Shown one piece after another: positions 1 to 5,423 of a stretch of 6,177 nucleotides of DNA. Under the pieces are notes generated by a model. It saw only the letters and a list, made by a program, of their open reading frames with translations. It did not search any database and was not told where the DNA came from. The position numbers were made by a program, and so were the translations under genes. Source of the stretch: an uncultured Flavobacteriales bacterium (GTDB taxonomy: Bacteria; Bacteroidota; Bacteroidia; Flavobacteriales; Vicingaceae). The stretch covers positions 1-6,177 of the forward strand of contig CAJXFJ010000120.1 of the NCBI GenBank assembly GCA_913052515.1, given 5' to 3'. Within the stretch, counting starts at the first letter, position 1; every line of letters starts with the position of its first letter.

Positions 1-1
1 A

Positions 2-47
2 CTTGTACTCTCAATATACTCTATGTTTGGCTTCCTTGTACTCTCAA
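2..47 (+). repeat. 13-bp direct repeat, two copies 33 bp apart
   Basis: The 13-mer CTTGTACTCTCAA occurs at 2-14 and again, identically, at 35-47. The bases between the copies are only loosely similar, so this is either a pair of sites or the decayed end of a 33-bp tandem repeat that continues left of the window. The first copy contains the candidate -33 TTG, and the second sits where transcription is predicted to start. A paired binding site for a regulator is therefore possible, but nothing identifies the regulator. Confidence 0.55.
3..29 (+). promoter_or_regulatory. Candidate Bacteroidota-type promoter of the mscS-corA operon
   Basis: The sequence TATGTTTG at 22-29 matches the Bacteroidota -7 element TAnnTTTG exactly. 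A TTG at 3-5 lies 16 bases upstream, close to the usual distance for the -33 element in this phylum. This would place transcription start at about 36-40 and give a leader of roughly 95 bases before the GTG at 132. If it is real, the in-frame TTG at position 3 cannot be the start of the channel gene, because it would lie upstream of the transcript. The -7 element is short and can occur by chance in AT-rich DNA. Confidence 0.4.
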
Positions 48-62
48 GTCAAATATGCGATA

Positions 63-131
63 CCCCAAACCCATTTTGTAGAGCCGACACCGTCCATTAT
101 CCTTAAAGGCCGATTCGCCAATCGTTTGGGG
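63..131 (+). promoter_or_regulatory. GC-rich, potentially structured leader upstream of mscS
   Basis: CCCCAAAC at 63-70 is perfectly complementary to GTTTGGGG at 124-131, and the second arm ends directly before the proposed GTG start at 132. Inside lies a small hairpin, CGATT-CGCC-AATCG, at 111-124. It shares base 124 with the outer arm, so the two stems nearly stack or compete. Bases 61-120 are 30/60 G+C, clearly richer than the flanking genes. Either the leader folds and limits access to the start codon, or the stretch is an inserted repeat element or remnant. It does not resemble a riboswitch class that I can recognise, and the fold was read by eye only. Confidence 0.35.
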
Positions 132-1016
132 GTGAACAATCAGCTTCATGATTATATACTTCACTTTAAGGAATTTTTAGGTCCGTATCGATATTTCGTC
201 TATGCCATTATTATCATAGTAGTAATGGTGATTGCTGCTAGAATTACTCGTGAAGCCATTAAAAGACAATTTGAGAAATCAGATCATTTAGGCACCTCAA
301 ACCAAACTAATTATCAATTTCTGCGAAATGGAATCAGCTTTGTGTTTTTTATTTTAGGCGTTTTACTCATATTCTACACCATACCCGGTTTAAAACAACT
401 TGGATTAACCCTTTTTGCCGGAGCAGGAATTTTTGCAGCCATCATTGGTTTTGCTTCTCAGGCTGCCTTTGCCAATATTGTTGGAGGAATTTTTATTGTC
501 ATTTTTAAACCATTTCGCGTTGGAGATGTGCTAAAAGTAGGCTCTACTAACTGGGGAACTGTAGAGGATATTACGCTTAGACATACGGTAATTAGAAGTT
601 TTCAAAACGAGCGTTACATTATTCCAAACTCGTCTATTAATTCTGACACCATTTTAAACGCTTCAATAGGAGAACAAAAAACTTGCATATTCCTTGAAAT
701 GGGAATAAGCTACGATAGCGATATAGATTTAGCCATGAAAATTATGGTGGAAGAAGCGGAGAAACATCCTAAATTAATTGACAATAGAAGCCCTGAAGAC
801 ATTGAAGCTGGAACACCAAAAGTAGTTACAAGAGTAATTGGGTTTGGAGACTCATCCGTTAATTTAAGAGCATATACTTGGGCAAGCGACCCAATAGCAG
901 GATTTGTAATGAAAACAGATTTGTATAAAAGCATCAAAATGCGCTTTGATGAAGAAGGCATTGAGATTCCTTTTCCTTATCGAACCATTGTATACAAAAA
1001 TGAAAAACAAGCTTAA
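132..1016 (+). CDS. MscS-family small-conductance mechanosensitive ion channel
   Basis: This is an inner-membrane channel that opens under membrane tension and releases solutes on hypo-osmotic shock. From the GTG at 132 it is 294 residues, close to E. coli MscS (286). Three membrane segments are visible at about residues 22-38, 68-84 and 92-125. The third is the pore helix, rich in Gly/Ala and with GFASQAAFANIVGG matching the MscS TM3 pattern. It is followed by the family's F-K-P-F-R-V-G-D turn (125-132) and the beta domain with YIIPNSSI (162-169). The cytoplasmic alpha/beta domain ends in IPFPYRTIVYKN. The frame is open back to a TTG at 3, but residues encoded by 3-131 look unlike a channel N-terminus and would lie across the candidate promoter. 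GTG at 132 (MNNQLHDYI...) or TTG at 126 are the plausible starts, and no clear ribosome-binding site decides between them. The gene is followed by corA with a 17-base overlap. The family call is firm; the start is uncertain. Confidence 0.93.
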   Translation: MNNQLHDYILHFKEFLGPYRYFVYAIIIIVVMVIAARITREAIKRQFEKSDHLGTSNQTNYQFLRNGISFVFFILGVLLIFYTIPGLKQLGLTLFAGAGIFAAIIGFASQAAFANIVGGIFIVIFKPFRVGDVLKVGSTNWGTVEDITLRHTVIRSFQNERYIIPNSSINSDTILNASIGEQKTCIFLEMGISYDSDIDLAMKIMVEEAEKHPKLIDNRSPEDIEAGTPKVVTRVIGFGDSSVNLRAYTWASDPIAGFVMKTDLYKSIKMRFDEEGIEIPFPYRTIVYKNEKQA

Positions 1017-2115
1017 AGTCCCAATTCCTTCCATCCCTAAAATCAGTTTCAGACGTTTTTCTGAAAAGCTAAAAGTACATGAGACCGTAGGTCAGGCGCC
1101 TGGCACTTTAATTTATACAGGTAAAAAGATTCAAGAAAAAGTCAATCTTGAAATCTTTAGCTATAATGAAAAAGAAATACAAGTAGAGTCTTTTGAAAGT
1201 GCAGAAAAATTAGATCAAGTATATCATCCAGAACGTATAAATTGGATTAATGTTAGTGGACTTAGCAATGTAAAACTCATCGAGCAATTAGGTGAGAAAT
1301 TCAATCTGCATTCATTATTACTAGAAGATGTACTACATGTTGATCAACGTCCTAAAAGCGAAGACTTTGGTGACTATTTATTTTTCACAATTAAAATGTT
1401 TCACAAACAAAAAGGAACCGAAACTGAATTTGAACACATTAGTTTTGTTCTTGGTAAAAACATTATTCTTTGCTTTCAAGAAAACCAAGAAGACATTTTT
1501 GACTTAATCAGAGAACGATTAAAAACTTCTTTTGGTAAAATCAGGCAAAAGAAAGCAGATTACCTCTTTTATCGATTTATTGATACCATTGTTGATCATT
1601 ATTTTGTTGTCTTAGATCAAATTGCAGAAAAGCTTGAAGATCTAGAAGATGAAGTGATGGACAACCCAAAAAATGACACATTACATCGCCTACAATTGGT
1701 TCGAAAAGAATTGATTTATCTGAGACGTTCAATATACCCACTTCGAGAATCCATTAATACCATTCTAAAAAGCGAAACAAAACTGCTTCAGAAAGATACT
1801 GAGCGATTTTTCACTGATGTATACGACCATACCATTCAAGTTATTGAAAGTATGGAAACCTACAGAGATCTATTAAGTGGAATCATGGATTTGTATATGA
1901 ATACAGCAAGCAATCGTATGAACGAAATCATGAAAGTGCTCACCATCATGTCAACTATCTTTATTCCTATGACTTTCATTGCCGGAATTTATGGAATGAA
2001 TTTCGAGAACATGCCAGAATTGCATTACAAATGGTCCTACCCACTTGCTTGGCTTGTTATGATAGGAGTTGCAGTTGTTATGCTTTTCTATTTTAAGAAG
2101 AAGAAGTGGTTGTAA
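1000..2115 (+). CDS. corA: CorA-family magnesium/cobalt transport protein
   Basis: This is a homopentameric inner-membrane channel for Mg2+ uptake (also Co2+ or Ni2+ in some members). It is 371 residues from ATG 1000. The N-terminal two thirds form the cytoplasmic alpha/beta domain and long stalk helices, with charged heptad-like stretches around residues 205-225. The first membrane helix (about 316-335) ends in the diagnostic Gly-Met-Asn at 332-334 (bases 1993-2001), followed by the periplasmic loop with MPEL. The second helix (about 347-365) ends in the basic tail KKKKWL, as in CorA proteins. TTG 946 and ATG 949 lie upstream in frame, but using them would overlap mscS by about 70 bases and add a hydrophobic segment that CorA N-termini lack, so ATG 1000 is preferred. 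The 17-base overlap with mscS implies one transcript and coupled translation. No key residue is missing. The exact metal is not fixed by sequence. Confidence 0.95.
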   Translation: MKNKLKVPIPSIPKISFRRFSEKLKVHETVGQAPGTLIYTGKKIQEKVNLEIFSYNEKEIQVESFESAEKLDQVYHPERINWINVSGLSNVKLIEQLGEKFNLHSLLLEDVLHVDQRPKSEDFGDYLFFTIKMFHKQKGTETEFEHISFVLGKNIILCFQENQEDIFDLIRERLKTSFGKIRQKKADYLFYRFIDTIVDHYFVVLDQIAEKLEDLEDEVMDNPKNDTLHRLQLVRKELIYLRRSIYPLRESINTILKSETKLLQKDTERFFTDVYDHTIQVIESMETYRDLLSGIMDLYMNTASNRMNEIMKVLTIMSTIFIPMTFIAGIYGMNFENMPELHYKWSYPLAWLVMIGVAVVMLFYFKKKKWL

Positions 2116-2156
2116 ATGAATCGCTTTCTTCATGTAGCAATTCTTCTACGACTTAG

Positions 2157-2190
2157 AGTTATTAACAAATTGAAGAAATAGTTAATAACT
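2157..2190. repeat. Perfect 10-bp palindrome in the corA downstream gap
   Basis: AGTTATTAAC at 2157-2166 and GTTAATAACT at 2181-2190 are exact reverse complements around a 14-base loop. No T-run follows, and the stem contains only A/T plus two G-C pairs, so it is a poor intrinsic terminator. Its right arm overlaps the exact -7 element TAACTTTG at 2186-2193, which suits an operator for the downstream gene. The loop bases TGAAGAAA (2171-2178) are also complementary to TTTCTTCA at 2125-2132, allowing an alternative or pseudoknot pairing in RNA. Nothing else recognisable fills the 164 bases between corA and the next gene apart from weak short repeats. Confidence 0.5.
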
Positions 2191-2247
2191 TTGTTGATAA
2201 GCATTTTCTCAAGTTCCTAGACTGCCCTTGTAGATGCTCTAATTTTG
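2186..2247 (+). promoter_or_regulatory. Two candidate -7 promoter elements for the 181-residue gene
   Basis: TAACTTTG at 2186-2193 and TAATTTTG at 2240-2247 both match TAnnTTTG exactly. The nearest TTG to the first box is at 2170-2172, only 13 bases upstream, which is short. The second box has no TTG at a normal distance. The second would give a leader of about 25 bases before ATG 2280, and the first a leader of about 80. A five-base inverted repeat (TTGAT at 2245-2249, ATCAA at 2253-2257) overlaps the second box. At least one promoter here is likely because the gap is long, but which box is used cannot be decided. Confidence 0.35.
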
Positions 2248-2279
2248 ATTGCATCAACCACAAACAGCAATCTAAATCT

Positions 2280-2825
2280 ATGTTTACAAAAATCTTCGGA
2301 AAGAAAAAGCTCAAAGAAGATAAGTTGGCAAACATATTCGTCAACACAACTTTAAAAGCAGTTGAAGATGGTTTTGCTGACATTGTAGGCATGATTAAAG
2401 AATCACCTGAATTTGTTAGCACTCCTGACATTGACTCAGAAAATGACAGTAAATTTTTACTGGTTGTGATTGCCGCTAACTTAAAAGAAATTCCTAGACA
2501 CTTAAGTGCTCATCAAGACAATCGGATGATTAATCTCGTTTTGACTAAGTTGGCCGCTGTTTTTGATGTAGAATTTGATAAGTTAGAAGGAATTTTGAGA
2601 GAGTATCAAAGTTATTTAAGTCGGGTAAATCACCCGAGCAACAATAACTTGTATGCCATGTCTAAAGCCATCTTTTTTAAGTATGAATTGGGCCAATACC
2701 AAGAAGACTACTTCAAAAAGATGAATGCTCCAAATCCGTTATTCTTAAAAAGATTAGATGAAGCTATGGCTCTTTTCCTTTTTGACTGGAAAGGGACCAA
2801 TGATGAATTTCAAATCGTAGAATAA
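2280..2825 (+). CDS. Conserved-looking hypothetical protein, 181 residues
   Basis: I do not recognise a characterised family. The protein is soluble, with no signal peptide or membrane segment, and is mostly charged helix. It starts with a basic stretch (MFTKIFGKKKLKEDK), has a likely hydrophobic helix at about 59-72 (FLLVVIAANLKEIP), a second helical block at 80-115, and an aromatic-rich C-terminal part at about 137-170 including YQEDYFKKMNAPNPLFLKRLDEAM and FLFDW. The length, the clean ATG, the full open frame and codon use like its neighbours all argue for a real gene. It lies 164 bases after corA behind its own candidate promoter, so it is probably not part of the mscS-corA operon. Its stop codon directly abuts that of the convergent lhgO gene. 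A scaffold or regulatory role is possible, but nothing in the sequence shows one. Confidence 0.85.
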   Translation: MFTKIFGKKKLKEDKLANIFVNTTLKAVEDGFADIVGMIKESPEFVSTPDIDSENDSKFLLVVIAANLKEIPRHLSAHQDNRMINLVLTKLAAVFDVEFDKLEGILREYQSYLSRVNHPSNNNLYAMSKAIFFKYELGQYQEDYFKKMNAPNPLFLKRLDEAMALFLFDWKGTNDEFQIVE

Positions 2826-4052
2826 TTAGGCACTTAAGCCAAATCTTTCCTCAGCCATATTGGTTATATCTTCCCCTATTGCTAAACAAGCAGTTGCCGC
2901 TGGCGATGGTGCATTGAGCACATGAATACTATTATTTTGGTATTCAATTTTAAAGTCATCAATCATTTCACCGTCTGTTCCTAAAGCCATGGCTCTTACC
3001 CCTGCTCTACCCGGTCTTAAGTCTTCCATGGTTAATGAAGGAATAAGTCGTTGAAGCCTATTTAAGAACAAACGTTTGCTAAAGGCACGTTTGTATTCAT
3101 CTAAGCCAAAACGCCAATGCTTTGCAAACAACTTCCAAGTTCCACCATAAGACAAGGCATCTGAAGTATCTTTTAAATCAAAGTCTGTTTTACCATAACC
3201 TTCTCTTTTAAAGGTAAAAACTGCATTTGGTCCACACTCAGTATTTCCATCAACCATGCGTGTAAAGTGTACCCCTAAAAATGGAAAAGCAGGATTTGGA
3301 ACAGGATAAATCAAATGTTTTACTTTGTGCAAAGCCTGGTCCTCCAATTCATAATAATCGCCTCTAAAACCAACAATCTGCATATCTAAATCTACTCCAT
3401 CTTTCTTGGCCAAACGATCCGATTGTAGCCCGCCGCAAAAAATAAAGTGTTTACTCTGATAGGTATTTTTATCCGTATAAACTGTTCCAATCTCCGAACT
3501 TTGATCGACTTGAGTAACCCTTTCTCCAAGCACCAATTTTGAATTCGGATTTGTGGCTAAAGCTAGTTCAGCCATTTTTTCTGTTGCTCCAACAAAATCA
3601 ATTATTCCGGTGCAAGGCACTCGAATTCCGGCAATACCCGCACATTCAGGTTCAATCTCACGAACTTGCTCACCTGTAATCTTCTCAATTCCTTCCGTAT
3701 TATTGGCAATTCCATTATTAAAAATCCGATCCATGTGTGGAAGCTCAGACTCTTCAGTAGCAACTACTACTTTTCCACACACTTCATGTTTTACACCATA
3801 CTTCTTAGAAAAATCAACCAATGCATGTCTCCCTTTTACACAATTAATTGCCTTTTTTGAGCCAGGCTTATAGTACAAGCCTGAATGAATTACGCCTGAA
3901 TTATGTCCTGTTTGGTGAGCTGCTAAGCGTTCTTCCTTTTCAATTAAAAGCAAATTTAAATTAGGGTATCGCTTTTGAAGTTGATAAAAGGTTGCTGCTC
4001 CAACAATTCCACCTCCAATAATAGTTACATCAAATACTTTCTGTTCTGGCAC
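2826..4052 (-). CDS. lhgO: L-2-hydroxyglutarate oxidase/dehydrogenase (FAD-dependent)
   Basis: This flavoprotein of the DAO superfamily oxidises L-2-hydroxyglutarate to 2-oxoglutarate; in E. coli, electrons pass to the membrane quinone pool. It is 408 residues, close to E. coli LhgO (422). The N-terminal Rossmann motif is visible as IIGGGIVGAATF (11-22), with Glu38 at the end of beta-2 expected to bind the FAD ribose. The LhgO-type segment TGHNSGVIHSGLYYKPGS follows at 48-65. Further conserved parts are GVHFTRMVDGNTECGPNA (260-277) and the C-terminal RPGRAGVRAMA (346-356) and HVLNAPSPAATACLAIG (377-393), which contact FAD. The start is GTG at 4052; no ATG lies in a suitable upstream position, and the Rossmann strand begins eight residues in, as expected. 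It lies 35 bases downstream of the transporter gene, with a candidate promoter of its own. LhgO serves metabolite repair, or glutarate and lysine breakdown where CsiD is present; no csiD or gab gene is in view, so repair is the simpler reading. Confidence 0.93.
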   Translation of the reverse strand: MPEQKVFDVTIIGGGIVGAATFYQLQKRYPNLNLLLIEKEERLAAHQTGHNSGVIHSGLYYKPGSKKAINCVKGRHALVDFSKKYGVKHEVCGKVVVATEESELPHMDRIFNNGIANNTEGIEKITGEQVREIEPECAGIAGIRVPCTGIIDFVGATEKMAELALATNPNSKLVLGERVTQVDQSSEIGTVYTDKNTYQSKHFIFCGGLQSDRLAKKDGVDLDMQIVGFRGDYYELEDQALHKVKHLIYPVPNPAFPFLGVHFTRMVDGNTECGPNAVFTFKREGYGKTDFDLKDTSDALSYGGTWKLFAKHWRFGLDEYKRAFSKRLFLNRLQRLIPSLTMEDLRPGRAGVRAMALGTDGEMIDDFKIEYQNNSIHVLNAPSPAATACLAIGEDITNMAEERFGLSA

Positions 4053-4071
4053 TTTGTAAATTTTTAGAATG

Positions 4072-4104
4072 CAAAAATAAGCCGAATCTAAGAGACAGAT
4101 TCAA
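4072..4104 (-). promoter_or_regulatory. Candidate internal promoter before lhgO
   Basis: Read on the minus strand, TATTTTTG (4079 to 4072) matches TAnnTTTG exactly. A TTG (4104 to 4102) lies 22 bases upstream, within the range reported for Bacteroidota promoters. Transcription would begin about 10-15 bases before the GTG start, so lhgO could be expressed apart from the upstream transporter. The -33 part lies inside the 3' end of the transporter gene. The match is by eye only. Confidence 0.4.
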
Positions 4105-5392
4105 TCACTTTTTTGTTCGGAACACGAATTAATAAAATGAGGCCTAAGATGAAAAAAGTAATCAAGGCAAAAATGGAATTACGCATACTTCCTGTTACGC
4201 CTTCTATAAATCCATACGCAAATGTTCCGATTACTATTCCCAGCTTTTCAAGTACATCGTAAAAACTAAAAAACGAAGCATGATCTTTTGTTGCTGGCAA
4301 TAATTTAGAATAGGTGGAGCGCGATAAAGATTGTATACCACCCATAACTAGGCCCACAATAGCTGCTATGATGTAAAACTCTACAGGCTCATGAATGTAG
4401 TATGCACCAATACAAATTCCTACCCATATCACATTGCTAATAACTAACGCCTTTATGTTCCCCAACTTTTTGGAAAGCCAAGAAAATAGATAAGCACCAC
4501 CGATTGCTATAAATTGAATAATTAATACAGAAACAATTAATCCTGTTTTAGCTGCACTATCCTCTCCCCAATTGATTTCTTTAGCGGCAAATAAGGTAGC
4601 CATTAACATAACTGTTTGAACGCCCATGCTATAGACAAAAAAGGCTATTAAATATTTTTTTAAAGCTTTTAAGTCATTCAACTGATGCCACACCTTCTTT
4701 AGCTCTAGCCATCCCTTGGTAAATTTATTTTCTTTTGGCTTTTCGCCAAATGCATGGTTTGGAAGTCGAGCATAAGTAATTTGGCTAAACCCAATCCACC
4801 ATAAGGCAACTGCTATAAAAGAGTACTTGGTATATTCAGCTCCTACACCCATAATTACGGCCAAACAAATGATTAACAGAATCGAACTTCCTAAATAACC
4901 TAAGGCATAACCTTTGGCTGAAATACGATCGTGTTGACTAGCATCTGCGATTTCCGGTAAATAAGCATTGTAAAACACGATACTTCCCCAAAAACCAATA
5001 GAAGCAAAAAAGACTGGCAGCATACTTAACTCTAAGTGATTAACGTCAAAAAAGTATAAGCTAGCACATGAAATTGCTCCTAAGTAACAAAAGAATTGAA
5101 GAAAGCGTTTCTTATTGTCTGCATAATCTGCAATACCTGATAAAATGGGAGAAATGATAGAAACGACTAAAAAAGAAGCCGAAACGATATAAGAGTATAT
5201 CTCCGAATTCCTAAACGTACTACCCCAAAACTCAACCATGTCGCTGTTTGTTCCATCTGCCAATGTGGTAGTAGTTACAGCTTCATAAAACATGGGAAAA
5301 ATGGCAGTAGTAATTACTAATGGGTATACTGAATTGGCCCAATCATAGAAAGCCCATGCATTGATGACTTTCTTATTTCCTTTTTCTATCAT
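4088..5392 (-). CDS. UMF1/Atg22-like major facilitator superfamily transporter
   Basis: This is an inner-membrane transporter of 434 residues with about twelve hydrophobic helices. The N-terminus carries WAFYDWANSVYP (13-24), the signature of the UMF1 (vacuole effluxer Atg22-like) MFS family. The loop after helix 2 has an MFS A-like motif, GIADYADNKKRF (86-97). FYNAYLPEIAD (140-150) and GGIQSLSRSTYSKLLP (351-366), followed by FFSFYDVLEK, are also family hallmarks. A basic cytoplasmic linker at about 215-247 separates the two six-helix halves, as usual. Yeast Atg22 exports amino acids from the vacuole; bacterial substrates are mostly unknown. The start is ATG at 5390-5392, 29 bases after the upstream gene's stop, and lhgO follows 35 bases after this stop, so an operon is likely. 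The pairing hints at a dicarboxylate or amino-acid-like substrate related to 2-hydroxyglutarate, but that is inference. Confidence 0.92.
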   Translation of the reverse strand: MIEKGNKKVINAWAFYDWANSVYPLVITTAIFPMFYEAVTTTTLADGTNSDMVEFWGSTFRNSEIYSYIVSASFLVVSIISPILSGIADYADNKKRFLQFFCYLGAISCASLYFFDVNHLELSMLPVFFASIGFWGSIVFYNAYLPEIADASQHDRISAKGYALGYLGSSILLIICLAVIMGVGAEYTKYSFIAVALWWIGFSQITYARLPNHAFGEKPKENKFTKGWLELKKVWHQLNDLKALKKYLIAFFVYSMGVQTVMLMATLFAAKEINWGEDSAAKTGLIVSVLIIQFIAIGGAYLFSWLSKKLGNIKALVISNVIWVGICIGAYYIHEPVEFYIIAAIVGLVMGGIQSLSRSTYSKLLPATKDHASFFSFYDVLEKLGIVIGTFAYGFIEGVTGSMRNSIFALITFFILGLILLIRVPNKKVIESVS

Positions 5393-5399
5393 GCCAGTA

Positions 5400-5423
5400 A
5401 AGTTAAGAGACTCAGGTTAACTT
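5400..5423 (-). repeat. Intercistronic 7-bp inverted repeat at a stop codon
   Basis: On the minus strand, AAGTTAA (5423 to 5417) pairs perfectly with TTAACTT (5406 to 5400) around a 10-base loop. The stem begins inside the TAA stop of the upstream gene and ends seven bases before the transporter's ATG. It could influence re-initiation or mark an RNA-processing site, but the stem is almost all A/T and weak. A near -7 match (TAACTTTA, 5405 to 5398, with a TTG 23 bases upstream) overlaps it, so a weak promoter is the alternative reading. Confidence 0.3.

Noticed and set aside
61..131. GC-rich stretch as a tRNA or tmRNA gene
   Set aside because: On neither strand is there a T-loop consensus or an acceptor-stem pairing of the right length.
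710..961. 83-codon open frame on the - strand inside the MscS gene
   Set aside because: It is antisense to the conserved C-terminal domain of MscS, and its translation shows no domain.
946..999. Longer CorA start at TTG 946 or ATG 949
   Set aside because: It would overlap mscS by about 70 bases and add a hydrophobic N-terminal segment not expected in CorA. ATG 1000 fits better.
2096..2147. GAAGAAGAAG at the end of corA pairing with TTCTTCT at 2141-2147 as a terminator
   Set aside because: This is low-complexity GAA/TTC pairing. The purine run encodes the usual basic CorA tail, and no T-run follows.
2162..2431. 89-codon open frame on the - strand across the start of the 181-residue gene
   Set aside because: It overlaps the better-supported + strand gene and the palindrome region, and its translation looks like noise.
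2775..2796. Hairpin TTCCTTT/AAAGGGA as a terminator for the convergent genes
   Set aside because: It lies inside the coding sequence, contains a wobble pair, and no T-run follows on either strand.
3553..3873. 106-codon open frame on the + strand inside lhgO
   Set aside because: It is entirely antisense to a well-supported FAD enzyme, has no recognisable protein features and no promoter.
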